A DNA stretch of 64,000 nt from Gordonia pseudamarae (GCF_025273675.1 NZ_CP045809.1:4650001-4714000); one strand, 5' to 3'; shown: positions 1 to 8,600, counted from the first letter of the stretch. A program made the numbers and translations. Notes: generated by a model not told the origin, from the letters alone.

Positions 1-872
1 ACGCTGCCGCCGACCCTGTCGCTCGCCAACGGCTCGACACCGCCCGCGCCGTCCTCGGAGATCCGCAGCGCAGGCAGGCCTACGACGCACAACTGGCCGA
101 CCCCGCCGCACCGCCGATCACCGAGCAGACGCTCGCGGCCCTGACGGGTCGTTCTGCGCCCGTGCAGGCCAAGTCGTCTGCCTTCGCCCGGCCACGCGTC
201 CTGGCTGCACTCGCAGCCTTCCTCGGCGTCCTGCTGATCGTCGTCGTCTCGGCCGTCGCGTGCAGTGGGAGCGACGATGACAGCGACAACCGCACCCGCG
301 ACGCGGCTACACCCGGCACGCCGTCGACCCTGACCACGGAGCAGAAGAAGTCTGCGGTGGTCTACAACGCCGAGTACCGCTCGGAAGATGTCTCATTCGT
401 ACCCGGTGCGTCGATTCGAGTCGACGCCAGACTCGACCTGGAGAGCACCGCTCGCAAGCTCGGATGGACCGGCACCGACTTCGGCTCGAAGGGCGATACC
501 GACTTGACGATCAGGCGTATCAAATCGTCTGCGGACCTTGAGCTGTCCTGGTGCGAGCCGATGTATGCGGGCAGGAAGAACATTCAATGCTTCGTCATCA
601 CCGTGTCTCCCGACCTGCGTCTCCTCAGCGATGCCGTGACCTCGCAGTCGGAACTCAGCACGCGTCTATCGAAGGAGACGAAGGTCAACGGTGCGGCCAC
701 CTACCTGCGCGTGCCCAGCGGTGGTCAGTGGCCCACCGACGCCGTCACGGTCAAGAACGGTGATACCAAACTGTCGGCCCCGGCGCTCGTGTCCGGTGCG
801 AATGCAGGCACCGGCTACTTCGTCGTCCCGGGGTCGTTCGAGATCTATCGTGGGACGGCCGTCTGGGACTAG
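1..872 (+). CDS. J-domain-like membrane protein, 5' truncated by the window
   Basis: The open frame continues to the first bases of the window, so the true start lies upstream. The first 50 visible residues contain a pattern typical of the last helices of a DnaJ domain (ARAVLGDPQRRQAYDAQL). A GTG at 162 is an internal codon, not a likely start. After a basic stretch comes one transmembrane helix of about 20 residues (LAAFLGVLLIVVVSAVAC), then an acidic, Ser/Asp-rich spacer and a globular C-terminal part of about 190 residues, probably outside the membrane. That part I do not recognise. The HPD motif that would recruit DnaK is outside the window. A strong terminator follows 18 bp after the stop. 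J-domain proteins occur on actinobacterial mobile elements, but its role here is unknown. Confidence 0.75.
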   Translation, partial: AAADPVARQRLDTARAVLGDPQRRQAYDAQLADPAAPPITEQTLAALTGRSAPVQAKSSAFARPRVLAALAAFLGVLLIVVVSAVACSGSDDDSDNRTRDAATPGTPSTLTTEQKKSAVVYNAEYRSEDVSFVPGASIRVDARLDLESTARKLGWTGTDFGSKGDTDLTIRRIKSSADLELSWCEPMYAGRKNIQCFVITVSPDLRLLSDAVTSQSELSTRLSKETKVNGAATYLRVPSGGQWPTDAVTVKNGDTKLSAPALVSGANAGTGYFVVPGSFEIYRGTAVWD

Positions 873-890
873 GTAGTCACCACGCAGCAC

Positions 891-930
891 AGAACCCCCT
901 CACCCGAATCGGGTGAGGGGGTTCTGTTTT
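891..930. terminator. Strong bidirectional rho-independent terminator
   Basis: A perfect 16-bp stem (891-906 with 910-925) with a 3-base loop is followed by GTTTTA. It separates the rightward J-domain gene from the leftward relaxase gene, whose stops face each other. Confidence 0.9.
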
Positions 931-940
931 ATGCGGTCGG

Positions 941-3073
941 CTACTTCGACGAGCGCTCCTTCTCAAGATCGTCGACCCGGGCGGCGTTGCCCTTGTACCG
1001 TGACCGTCGCTCCCGGGCCGCCTCCGCGGCCTCGCCGCACGTCGTGGCCGGCACGCCGTTCGGGTGCTTGGCCATGGCCTTGGCCATGCCGCGCGCCCGC
1101 AGCGTCGTGCCGTCGGTGAGACGCGCGTCCAGTGTGGCCTTCATGGCCGCGGCCGAGTCGTGCGACGTGTCGGCCTGCCAGCGCGCCTCGGCACGCTCGT
1201 GGGCCTGGTCCCAGGCCGTCATCGGACGGATCTTCGCAGACTTTGCGTCCTTGATCTCGCGGCCCGCGCGGAGTTCGCGCAAGCCCTCCATCACCGCCGC
1301 GTTCTCGGCCGCCTGGGCCCGCGCCACCGAGTACGAGTCGTCGCGCACGCTCTCCGGTTCCGGCTTGGGCTCGTCGGCCTCGTGCAGGAACTTCGCCGCC
1401 AGCCCCCACTGGGCGCCGTAGTACACGTCCATCGGCTGCGGCACCTCGCCCTTGGCTTGTTTCCGATCGACGTAAATGTCGTACCGTTCCTGAGCGAACT
1501 GCTCGTAGCCGCGGGCTGCACCCTCCTCGTGCGCCGACAGGAACCGGATCGCGTCGTCGCTCAAACAGGCGAGCGGCCCATCGGTCGGCCGCTCTACCGG
1601 TGCATCCATCGTGGCGCGCTTGTCCGCGGCCCAGTCGCGCAGCTCGGCCGCTTGCTGTCGCTGTTCCATGTACAGGACCAACAGCCAAGGCATCGACTCC
1701 ATGAACGACTGCGACTGGCTGATTCGGCGCGCCGCGACCGCCACATCACGGTCGAGACGGTCCTCGACTCGTGTCACGACAGTGTCGATCCAATCGTCCG
1801 TCTTGGTTCGGTGCCGCGTCGCCCTCCGCTCGATCGAGTCATTCAGTCGGTCGCGCGCCACCGTGCGAGGCGCGCCCGCTCGCTCGCCTTGATCTTCTCC
1901 AGCTCCGCGCCCAGCCACGACGGGCGTTCCGCGTCTGCCGGGCGCTTGGCGATCTCCCTCATGGTCGAATCCAGGACCGCCCGGGACCGGTCGAATGCCC
2001 GCATCACCTCCAGTCGGTGCCGCAGGGAGAGCGACATCTCCTCCTCCGGTTCTGGCGTCGGCTCCGGTTCCGGCGGCTGCACCGGCGTCGCTGCGAAGTT
2101 CACCCCCGACGGCTTCGATATTTGCTCCCGCAACTTCTTCTGTCTCTCGGCCCTGCTGCTGCTCATTCTGGATCTCCTTCTGTCGGTCGGCGATCGAGTC
2201 TTCGATCGCCTGATACGTGTAGTCGGTGCCGAAGATCGATCCGCCACGCGACATCTTGTAGGTCTTGCCACCGCGCGATGAGAAACGCCGGACGTGGCCC
2301 GCGTCGTCGAGGACGGCGAACGACAGCGCGTGCTTGGGGTTCGTCTTGTTCGGCTTCTTGAACCGCACGTCGACGCCGCGTGCGCGCATCGCACGCTTGA
2401 ACGTCGCCATCGAATCGATGCTGTCGTCGTCGAGGACGCGGTCGACCTCGTCCCGGACCCATGCCTGCCAATTCTCCTCGGTGACGTCGAGGTGCGTCAT
2501 GCCCGCGTGCTCGGGGATCTCGACGCCGCGGCGGCGAAGCCAGACCAACTCCTTGGTCTTCGACACCTCGCCGGGCGCGGCGACCCGTAGGCCGTGCTCC
2601 TCCATCAGCTCGTCGTTGATCGGCTTCACATCGCCGTAGACAAAGCCCTTACGCAGCGCCCGCATGGTCTGTGTGTCGTGATTCAGGATGAAGACGTGTG
2701 CGTGGAGGTGCTCCTTGTCGGCGTGAACGCCGACAACGCACGGTGCGTTCGGAGCTACGCGCTTAGCCAACTCGTAGGCCAGTTCGAGGACTCGCTGCTG
2801 ATCGTTGGGGTCGGTCACGTCGAACTCGTCGGGATGGAAGCTTTGAGTAAGTAGGATGCCTTTGCGAGGGCGCCGTTTTGAATACGGTGCGAACATTTCC
2901 TCGGCAACCCGAGCGGTCTCTTCGCCGGCAGCGATGCCAGGCGGCAGCATCGTGAAGTCGGAGCGGAAAGCGACGGGGCGGAAGACCTGATCGCGCTTCC
3001 GCACTTTACCCACGATCACGTACATGATCGGCCCGGTGATCGCCTTCGCGGGCTCAGCTTTGCAGATGCTCAT
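941..3073 (-). CDS. Relaxase (VirD2/MobA-like mobilization nuclease)
   Basis: A 710-residue protein. The N-terminal 200 residues match relaxases: the metal-binding histidine motif is visible as HADKEHLHAH followed by VFILNHD, the typical three-His site. A Tyr-containing N-terminus (MYVIVGKVRK) could supply the nucleophile. The central and C-terminal parts are long, charged and Arg/Glu-rich, as in DNA-processing relaxases, without a domain I can name. I chose the ATG at 3073: it overlaps the end of mobC by 20 bp and has AGGGG just upstream. An ATG at 3025 would be the alternative. Relaxases nick oriT and pilot single-stranded DNA. With mobC and the palindrome at 3634-3685 it forms a complete mobilization module. 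Confidence 0.88.
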   Translation of the reverse strand: MSICKAEPAKAITGPIMYVIVGKVRKRDQVFRPVAFRSDFTMLPPGIAAGEETARVAEEMFAPYSKRRPRKGILLTQSFHPDEFDVTDPNDQQRVLELAYELAKRVAPNAPCVVGVHADKEHLHAHVFILNHDTQTMRALRKGFVYGDVKPINDELMEEHGLRVAAPGEVSKTKELVWLRRRGVEIPEHAGMTHLDVTEENWQAWVRDEVDRVLDDDSIDSMATFKRAMRARGVDVRFKKPNKTNPKHALSFAVLDDAGHVRRFSSRGGKTYKMSRGGSIFGTDYTYQAIEDSIADRQKEIQNEQQQGRETEEVAGANIEAVGGELRSDAGAAAGTGADARTGGGDVALPAAPTGGDAGIRPVPGGPGFDHEGDRQAPGRRGTPVVAGRGAGEDQGERAGAPRTVARDRLNDSIERRATRHRTKTDDWIDTVVTRVEDRLDRDVAVAARRISQSQSFMESMPWLLVLYMEQRQQAAELRDWAADKRATMDAPVERPTDGPLACLSDDAIRFLSAHEEGAARGYEQFAQERYDIYVDRKQAKGEVPQPMDVYYGAQWGLAAKFLHEADEPKPEPESVRDDSYSVARAQAAENAAVMEGLRELRAGREIKDAKSAKIRPMTAWDQAHERAEARWQADTSHDSAAAMKATLDARLTDGTTLRARGMAKAMAKHPNGVPATTCGEAAEAARERRSRYKGNAARVDDLEKERSSK

Positions 3074-3455
3074 GGACCCCTGCCTGGATCTGCGCCACCA
3101 GCTCGCGAAGTTCTGCCACGAACTCCTGGAGCTCGACGACTTCGCCGCTGTTGACCCGCCTCGCGATCTGATTGGCGTTGTTGCCGACGCGATTGATCGA
3201 CGCGGTGCTCTGGGTCAGGAGCGACGCCCACCGTGCGGACTCCGACCGCACGGGCCGGCTCCGCGGCTCCTCACGGACGGGATTGCCGACCTCACCCTTG
3301 GCTCGTTGCTTCTTGACGTAGCGGTGCGTCAGCTTGATCGCGTGACGGATCGCCGCCGAGGCGTCCTTGGCACTGTAGAAGTCCCTGATCTCGTCGACGG
3401 CGGCTCGCTCGTCGTCCTTGACGCGGACGTGGATGATGCTGGATTTCGCGGACAC
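3054..3455 (-). CDS. mobC: MobC-like mobilization accessory protein
   Basis: A 133-residue protein. The N-terminal 50 residues have ribbon-helix-helix character (IIHVRVKDDERAAVDEIRDF). The C-terminal half carries the MobC hallmark NRVGNNANQIARRVN, followed by a helical, coiled-coil-like tail. MobC proteins bind near oriT and help the relaxase melt and nick DNA. The gene comes first in a two-gene operon: its 3' end overlaps the relaxase start by 20 bp, which suggests translational coupling. Its upstream region contains the oriT candidate. Confidence 0.88.
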   Translation of the reverse strand: MSAKSSIIHVRVKDDERAAVDEIRDFYSAKDASAAIRHAIKLTHRYVKKQRAKGEVGNPVREEPRSRPVRSESARWASLLTQSTASINRVGNNANQIARRVNSGEVVELQEFVAELRELVAQIQAGVHEHLQS

Positions 3456-3633
3456 GGGTTCCCTCGCAGAATGGTGCTGTGCGAGAGACCTGGAGTGCCC
3501 TTGGAACCTGCATCGGCTCGACCCGGACGGGCCTCAAGTGTGGAACCGAAGTGGCTCCCGGGGTTCTTTCCCCTACCTGATTCGTCGTCGATTCTACCTC
3601 AGCTGCGCAGGGAGAAACAGCACGGCTAGAAAC

Positions 3634-3685
3634 GCACAAGTGTGTGACATATGGGTCCGCTGCGCGGACCTCCTATCACTTGTGC
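3634..3685. promoter_or_regulatory. Nested palindrome, candidate oriT
   Basis: Outer arms GCACAAGTG (3634-3642) and CACTTGTGC (3677-3685) are a perfect 9-bp inverted repeat. Inside them GGTCCGC (3654-3660) and GCGGACC (3664-3670) form a second perfect stem with a 3-base loop. The site lies 180 bp upstream of mobC, the usual place for an oriT recognised by the linked relaxase. A regulatory or replication hairpin is an alternative. Confidence 0.55.
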
Positions 3686-4400
3686 CTGCTAAAGGGAGGT
3701 GGCCTGCGGCCCCTCCCTCTCGGCCTGACGGCCGATTCACCCTCCCCGCGGGTGCTCGCACTCCGCGCTGCGCCTGGACCGCGTGCGCCTCGCTGGCCGG
3801 CCGATCGCAGGCCACCTCGACCCACGGACGTGTCGACCACTCCGCGGCGCACAGGCGTTGACGGTGATACCCGGCGGCGGTCACGGCCGTCGAGAGAAGC
3901 GCGCTCGTGACGCAGGCCGAGGCTTCGCCCGTCCCGCTGTGGCGCCGACAGCTGGAAGATCCCGGCCCTTTGGGCCGGGGAGGGCACTGCACAGACCTGG
4001 GCGCTCGCTCGCCCCCCAGGACCATGCCGCACCCAGGCAGAGCCCGCGCCGGAGTCGGCGACGCTGTCGGCCTCATGGTCGTTGCTGCACCGGGCCAGCT
4101 CGGAGCCGACGGCCGCTGAGTCCGCGGCGGGGAGTTGTGATCGTGGATCGTCGCAGAGTCCCGTGATCAGCCGTGCCCGAAGCGAGGAAGAGTGTTGCTG
4201 CGCTCCGGGCCAAGTCGGTCACGGTCGACCGCGGCCGGTGGAGCGAGTCTGTAGCTGTCGACGTGGTGAGGAGGGCGTACCCGGCCTGTCTTCGGTGCCG
4301 CTGGCATAACTCCGGCGGATAACGCGCTGCCCACGATTCGAGCGTCGAAAACTATTGTGCTGCAATAATTCTGGTCGATCATTGGTCGGTCGAGGTCCTA

Positions 4401-4437
4401 CCTTCGGGCCACTGTGTGCCCACACTGGTCCGAAGGA
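4401..4437. repeat. Long imperfect inverted repeat beside an AT-rich patch
   Basis: CCTTCGGGCCACTGTG (4401-4416) pairs with CACACTGGTCCGAAGG (4422-4437), with two mismatches over 16 bp. It directly follows an AT-rich stretch that itself contains ATTG...CAAT arms near 4353. Such a hairpin next to an AT-rich patch is typical of plasmid replication origins; the function here is inferred. Confidence 0.45.
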
Positions 4438-4617
4438 GGTTTCTCGTCAGTGCACTCGACTGACCACTCTGGGGCGAGTTCGCCCGGAGTGGGTCGGGAC
4501 GCGGGCATCACTGGCTCGCCGGGAGCGTCGTCTCGGGCTACTCCGACCCAGGAAGGTTGTCGCTGGCCCGTACCGCCCGTGAGTGGTGTCCGATTGGATC
4601 GCGTTCGGTACATCGGA

Positions 4618-4782
4618 CGACCAGCGACGCCTCGAAATGGGTTCTCGTCGGTCGCTGGACGGTATCGGTACGTCATTCGACCAGCGATGCCCGGATTCGG
4701 TCCCTCGTCAGTCACCCGACGGTACGAGCAGAAGCCAGCGCGGCCCGGACTGGGCACGTTCGGGTCAGGAGGCGACCAGCGA
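4618..4782. repeat. Direct repeats with CGACCAGCGA core
   Basis: The 10-mer CGACCAGCGA occurs at 4618-4627, 4678-4687 and 4773-4782. The first two copies lie in an imperfect unit of about 60 bp that also shares a CTCGTC(G/A)GTC segment and a GACGGTA segment. This could be an iteron-like array for a replication protein, or a degenerate tandem duplication. Confidence 0.4.
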
Positions 4783-5042
4783 ACGCTCGTCGAGGGACCA
4801 CATTGAGGCAGCGCCAACCGCCCCGGGCCGGAGTCGCCCAGGCGTTGCCGTGACTGGTCGGTCGACGTACCGATCACCGACCACCGCCAGCCCGGATCGT
4901 CACGGCTCGGGCCGAAGTGGTCGGGTCGAGCGACTGGTGGGCGACCGTGAGCGGTGCTTCAATGGGCCCAGCAACGGCCGCACCACCGCCACCAGGGGTG
5001 ACGGTGGTGCGGCGACAGGGGTAGGACCGTGATCGCAGCCGA

Positions 5043-5846
5043 CTACATGTGCCGGAATCGGAGCGGCCACACGTTCGGGGGCGGGGCCCATCTCACGTCC
5101 GGGTGAGCAGTGATCACCCGATACACGACCTCGGGCGACTTCCCGTTCCACATGGCTCGACCGATGATGTCGTCCCAGGTGTCGTCGCTCCGGTCCGCCA
5201 GGACGCGCGGGAGCGCGTAATCATGGGCCCACCTCTCGTCGTCGAACTCGCGGCGCAACCGCTCACCTTCGACGGCCGCGGTACGGATCGCGCCCGGGTG
5301 CTTCATGTAGATATCGGGGTACTCGCGCGCCACATCGGTCGGGCTCAATTCGCCCTCGAACACACGCCGCTTCACGTCTTTGAACGTCACGCGCGGTGCA
5401 CGAGTCCACCGAGCCACGAAGGCGTCGTAGTCAAACGATGCGACGACCTCGTGAAAGCCCTCGTGCGACAGGTACTTGCCGTAGTTGCGCCACGCGAGGC
5501 CGCCGACGAGGGGCGCGACGCGGTACCCGGGCGGGAGCATCGCTGCGACGACGTGCAGGTCGCGGCGGTCCTTGAATCGGAACGCTCCCTGGAGATGCTC
5601 TTCTGCACCGGCGCAGGAGACGCAGGCGGTACCGATGCCGTGGCGGACAAAGAGCCAGTCCACGGCACCGCTGCATACCAGGGCCCCGCGGAGCTTGCTC
5701 TCATCGGCTCGGTCGGTCGTCGATGCGTGGCGAACGAACATGAAAGCGCGGTAGCGGTCCCGCTTCGGCGCGGTGTCCGTGTCGATCTCGGCGCTGGCAC
5801 GCTGAGAGCGCGCAGGGGTAGCATTGAACTGTGGTTGGCGGGACAT
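5043..5846 (-). CDS. Possible rolling-circle/HUH replication protein
   Basis: A 267-residue basic protein I cannot assign with confidence. After a disordered 35-residue start comes a segment ending in EEHLQGAFRFKDRRDL, which resembles the HLQG motif (motif II) of HUH replication proteins. About 40 residues later NYGKYLSHEG resembles the Tyr/Lys motif III of the same fold. The C-terminal half has no visible helicase motifs. Position supports a replication role: it faces the repeat-rich non-coding region and follows the AlpA/Xis-like gene. The start at 5846 leaves a hairpin just upstream. A different DNA-binding role is possible. Confidence 0.5.
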   Translation of the reverse strand: MSRQPQFNATPARSQRASAEIDTDTAPKRDRYRAFMFVRHASTTDRADESKLRGALVCSGAVDWLFVRHGIGTACVSCAGAEEHLQGAFRFKDRRDLHVVAAMLPPGYRVAPLVGGLAWRNYGKYLSHEGFHEVVASFDYDAFVARWTRAPRVTFKDVKRRVFEGELSPTDVAREYPDIYMKHPGAIRTAAVEGERLRREFDDERWAHDYALPRVLADRSDDTWDDIIGRAMWNGKSPEVVYRVITAHPDVRWAPPPNVWPLRFRHM

Positions 5847-5866
5847 TCGCCGATTCCTTTCTTGGA

Positions 5867-5894
5867 AGCACCTGGGCTGTCGGGCCCAGGTGCT
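5867..5894. terminator. Hairpin with T-tract between xis-like and rep-like genes
   Basis: AGCACCTGGGC (5867-5877) and GCCCAGGTGCT (5884-5894) form a perfect 11-bp stem, followed by TTTTCTTT on the plus strand. For the leftward genes it lies directly upstream of the rep-like start, so it may insulate rep from read-through or act as an attenuator. Confidence 0.6.
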
Positions 5895-5920
5895 TTTTCT
5901 TTGTTCTGTTGTGCAGGGGG

Positions 5921-6112
5921 TCAGCCAGCGTTGGTCAGGAAAGCTTCGAGGTCCTCGACGCGGTACAGGACCAACGTCGGGGAGATTCGGCGATAGCGCG
6001 GGCCCGTGCCTCGATTGCGCCAGTTGCGCAGAGTTCTCGGAGCGACCCCGAGGGCCTCAGCGGCCTCATTCGTCGTGACGGACAGCCGAGGAACAGCAGT
6101 GGTAGCAGACAT
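5921..6112 (-). CDS. AlpA/excisionase-type helix-turn-helix protein
   Basis: A 63-residue protein consisting of a single MerR/AlpA-type winged HTH: SVTTNEAAEALGVAPRTL is the helix-turn-helix, followed by the wing RNRGTGPRYRRI and a closing helix (VEDLEAFLTNAG). Proteins of this size next to an integrase are usually excisionases (recombination directionality factors) or regulators of element genes. For large serine integrases the directionality factor is unrelated in sequence between systems, so an Xis role is only plausible. Transcription is leftward, toward the rep-like gene. Confidence 0.75.
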   Translation of the reverse strand: MSATTAVPRLSVTTNEAAEALGVAPRTLRNWRNRGTGPRYRRISPTLVLYRVEDLEAFLTNAG

Positions 6113-6832
6113 GACGCCCGCTCCTTCCAGAAGAAGAAGCGCACCAGTTGATTTCTGTGGTGGTGGGCAGTCACTTCGCGGGAGGCCTGCCGACCCAGAG
6201 CCCCGCTTCGCACCGCCGTCTCGGCTCGGTGCCGCCGCCGCCGTGACCCTGGCGGGGGTCCGGCGTGCCCTGCCGGAGAGGACCCGGCGTACCTCGCCGG
6301 GAAGGAGTGCGGCCCGGCGTCGCCGGACGCTTCTACCCTACCGCTCCCCAGTTCCGCCTTCAAGCACCCTGGCCGCTATCATCCGGGGGCCCGCGAGCGC
6401 AGCGATAGTCCCATGCTCATCCCAGTTGTCCCACTTCTTTGTTCGTTAGAAAGTGGGACCATCTGTGGCATCACCCCAGTTCGCCGGGGGTGGGGCGTTG
6501 CCTGTCCTACTCTGTCCCAGTCCTCAATCAAGAACATGCACCCGGGTACGCGCGCGCGTCTGTGCTGGTCATTGCAGCCATCCGTGCAGTCTTGTCCCAC
6601 ATTATGTACAAAGATTGGGTTTCGTCCGAACATCTGTCCTTCAACGCTCTATTTTCCGACGGTCAAATCGGGGACAGCGGGAGCACTCCGGGCATCTGTG
6701 CAGGTCACAGACCACTTCGCTGTCCCAAACACGCGAAGCGAGATCCGGGGCACCTCCGGCATCTGTGCAGGTCACAGGGAACTTTGCTGTCCCGATCCGA
6801 GATTGGGACAGCGATCGGGGACATCGGAGTGT
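6113..6832. other. Non-coding region between integrase and xis-like gene
   Basis: No convincing gene. The stretch contains a hairpin with perfect 9-bp arms GTCCCACTT (6428-6436) and AAGTGGGAC (6451-6459), repeated GGGAC/GTCCC elements, and two copies of an imperfect unit of about 66 bp directly after the integrase stop. It must contain the promoter of the leftward xis-like gene. Confidence 0.6.
6683..6812. repeat. Two imperfect 66-bp repeats ending in a hairpin
   Basis: Both units contain GCATCTGTGCAGGTCACAG followed 5-8 bases later by CTT(C/T)GCTGTCCC. The second unit ends in GCTGTCCC (6786-6793) paired with GGGACAGC (6805-6812). They begin right after the integrase stop (reading leftward), so they may end its transcript or bind a regulator. 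Confidence 0.5.
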
Positions 6833-8542
6833 CTACGGTCCGTCGACCACATCAGCATCGGCATCGGCGCCGTCGCGCCAGTATCGGCCCGCCAAAGCCT
6901 CTGGGATCGAAGCCCACCCGTCGGCGTCCCAGCCGCCGGCCGCGCGCGCCTCGGCCATCGCGGCGATCGGCCCGGGCAGGGCGGCAGCGTCGAGATCCGG
7001 ACCGCTGCCGAGGTCAATCACGAAGTCGTCAAGCTTCGTCCGACCATTCGCCGTGTGCGATCTCCACGTCACACGTACGCCCGCATCACGAAGCCACGCC
7101 GTTCGCGTGGCCGAATCGGCCTGTTCCCACCAGTCCTTTACGGTCTCACCGGTGCCTTCGTACCGCCAGCCCGGCGCCTTGATCGGCTTGCTGCGCAGCG
7201 ACTCTTGCCGCTCGGTCAGAGCGGCTATGCGGGCGTCTAGTCGCTCCCGCTGCGGCGTGCCGCGCTTGAAAGCGCCGGTGCCGAGCTGATCGACGAGATC
7301 TGTCAGCAGCTCGTCAACCTCGGCCAACTCACCACGTGAGTCATCGCCGGAAAACCAGACTCGCATCATCCGTTCCATTGGTCCGACCCTGTCGAGAACG
7401 TGTCGCTCAACCTCGTCGTCTGCCCATTCGAGTGGGATCGAGCGGTTGTCGCACGGGCCCTCGATCCCAGCTGCGCCCTTCTTGTCCTGCGCGTATGCGC
7501 ACCGATACCGAGGCATGCGTCCGGGACCGCCCTTGAGGCGGTACGCGGGTCGGCCGCACTCGCCGCAGAAGAGCACCCGTAGCAGCAAGCCCGACGTCGT
7601 CGTCGCGGTGCGATCGACCGAGCGCGCGGCGAGCGCGGCGCCGACTCGGTCGAAGATCTCCCGCGTCAGGATCGGCTCGGCCCGCACCACCGGCAGGCCG
7701 TCGTCGCCTGTCACGACAAACTCCGGGCCCAAGATCCGGTGGCCCTTGTCATCCCGCTGGATCTGACCCCTCGCATCGACCACCGGGTCTCGGGTCACGA
7801 TCTGACCGAGCATGGTGCGGGAGGTCAGGGACTCCTTCATCCTCTGCGACGCCCACGCGTACCCCTTGGTATCGCGGCCTTTGATCTCGTTCATGCGATC
7901 CTTCGGCGTCAGTACGCCACGAGCCGTCAAGTCTGCGGCGATCGGGCGCAGCGGCTCCCCTGCCAGCACCCGCTCCACGACCTCCTGGATCACCGCGACC
8001 TGTTGTGGGTCCTGAACGAGTCGCCGCACATTGTCCTCGCCCTTCTCCGGGATGTACCCCCACGGTGCGATCCCGCCTCGCCACTTGCCCGATCTAATGT
8101 TGTGGTGCGACGCCGACGCGTTACGCGCCGAGATCGCTTCCAGCTCCATCTCCGCCGTCTTCGCCACGAGCATGGCCACGATGTCGCCGAACGGCGCCGT
8201 GAGATCGAGGAAAGCCTCGGTCGCCGACACGATCGCGACGTCATGCGCCTGGCCCCACCGGATTACGTCGGCCAGGTCGAGCAGTCGGCGCACCAACCTA
8301 TCCATCCGGTACATGACCAAGACGTCTATCTCGTGGTGCCTGTTGGCCAGCCAAGGACCCAGTTTGGGCCTGTTGAAAGGTGTCGTCGCACCAGCGGATA
8401 CGTCCAGATCCTCGGCGACGCCGACCACCTCATAGCCGCGTTGCTCGCACAGTTCGCGGCAAGCGTCCAGCTGACGCTCCGGTGACGTCGTCGCGTCGGT
8501 GACGCGGGAGAGTCGAATGACGATCAGAGCACGTTTCCCCAT
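6833..8542 (-). CDS. Large serine recombinase (integrase)
   Basis: A 569-residue protein with the serine-integrase layout. The N-terminal resolvase-like catalytic domain spans about residues 1-150, with the nucleophile in VIRLSRVTD (Ser12) and the conserved YRMDRLVRR segment. A recombinase domain follows, then a zinc-ribbon-like segment with CGECGRPAY and later C residues (YRCAYAQ, GPCDN), then a helical C-terminal part. It integrates and excises the element between short attachment sites without host factors. Its start is about 20 bp from the element boundary, the usual arrangement. The catalytic residues visible are intact, so it may be active. Confidence 0.95.
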   Translation of the reverse strand: MGKRALIVIRLSRVTDATTSPERQLDACRELCEQRGYEVVGVAEDLDVSAGATTPFNRPKLGPWLANRHHEIDVLVMYRMDRLVRRLLDLADVIRWGQAHDVAIVSATEAFLDLTAPFGDIVAMLVAKTAEMELEAISARNASASHHNIRSGKWRGGIAPWGYIPEKGEDNVRRLVQDPQQVAVIQEVVERVLAGEPLRPIAADLTARGVLTPKDRMNEIKGRDTKGYAWASQRMKESLTSRTMLGQIVTRDPVVDARGQIQRDDKGHRILGPEFVVTGDDGLPVVRAEPILTREIFDRVGAALAARSVDRTATTTSGLLLRVLFCGECGRPAYRLKGGPGRMPRYRCAYAQDKKGAAGIEGPCDNRSIPLEWADDEVERHVLDRVGPMERMMRVWFSGDDSRGELAEVDELLTDLVDQLGTGAFKRGTPQRERLDARIAALTERQESLRSKPIKAPGWRYEGTGETVKDWWEQADSATRTAWLRDAGVRVTWRSHTANGRTKLDDFVIDLGSGPDLDAAALPGPIAAMAEARAAGGWDADGWASIPEALAGRYWRDGADADADVVDGP

Positions 8543-8600
8543 GTCGAGGATGGTACCTTGGTATTATTTAGTACTAATGGAGTATTCGGCGGTGCTCATC
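8543..8600. promoter_or_regulatory. Attachment-site junction (attR/attL side) of the element
   Basis: Reading leftward, the conserved pilin codons for GMSTAEY end around 8576 and are replaced by AT-rich element DNA that gives a stop codon at 8564-8566. The integrase start is at 8542. The partner junction and the crossover dinucleotide cannot be defined because the other element end is outside the window. Confidence 0.65.

Larger units (their letters stand above)
3456..5042. other. 1.6-kb non-coding control region (oriT and origin candidates)
   Basis: No frame here has convincing codon use or a recognisable product; the frames present are shadows in GC-rich DNA. The stretch holds the nested palindrome at 3634-3685, an AT-rich patch near 4340-4390 that stands out from its surroundings, an imperfect 16-bp inverted repeat at 4401-4437, and direct repeats at 4618-4782. 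It lies between the divergently placed control ends of mobC and the 3' end of the possible rep gene. This layout fits transfer and replication origins. Which part does which cannot be decided from sequence alone. Confidence 0.55.
1..8575. mobile_element. Integrated mobilizable element, right part (serine-integrase type)
   Basis: The stretch holds a relaxase/MobC pair, an oriT candidate, a possible Rep protein, an AlpA/Xis-like regulator and a large serine integrase at its right end. The right boundary falls inside a prepilin gene of a chromosomal tad operon, where the codons change abruptly from conserved pilin to an AT-rich tail just upstream of the integrase start. The left end lies outside the window, so total size and any conjugation genes are unknown. 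With a relaxase but no visible type IV secretion genes, it looks like an integrative mobilizable element or integrated plasmid. The boundary is placed to within about 15 bp by reading the pilin codons. Confidence 0.8.

Noticed and set aside
4618..4782. CRISPR array
   Set aside because: Repeats are too short, unevenly spaced and only three in number; no cas genes are present anywhere in the window.
3594..4877. Frames of 100-160 codons on both strands in the element's control region
   Set aside because: Composition is typical of shadow frames, and palindromes and repeats cut across them.
6413..7289. Overlapping plus-strand frames opposite the integrase 3' end
   Set aside because: Low-complexity translations with no starts or domains; the integrase frame is certain.
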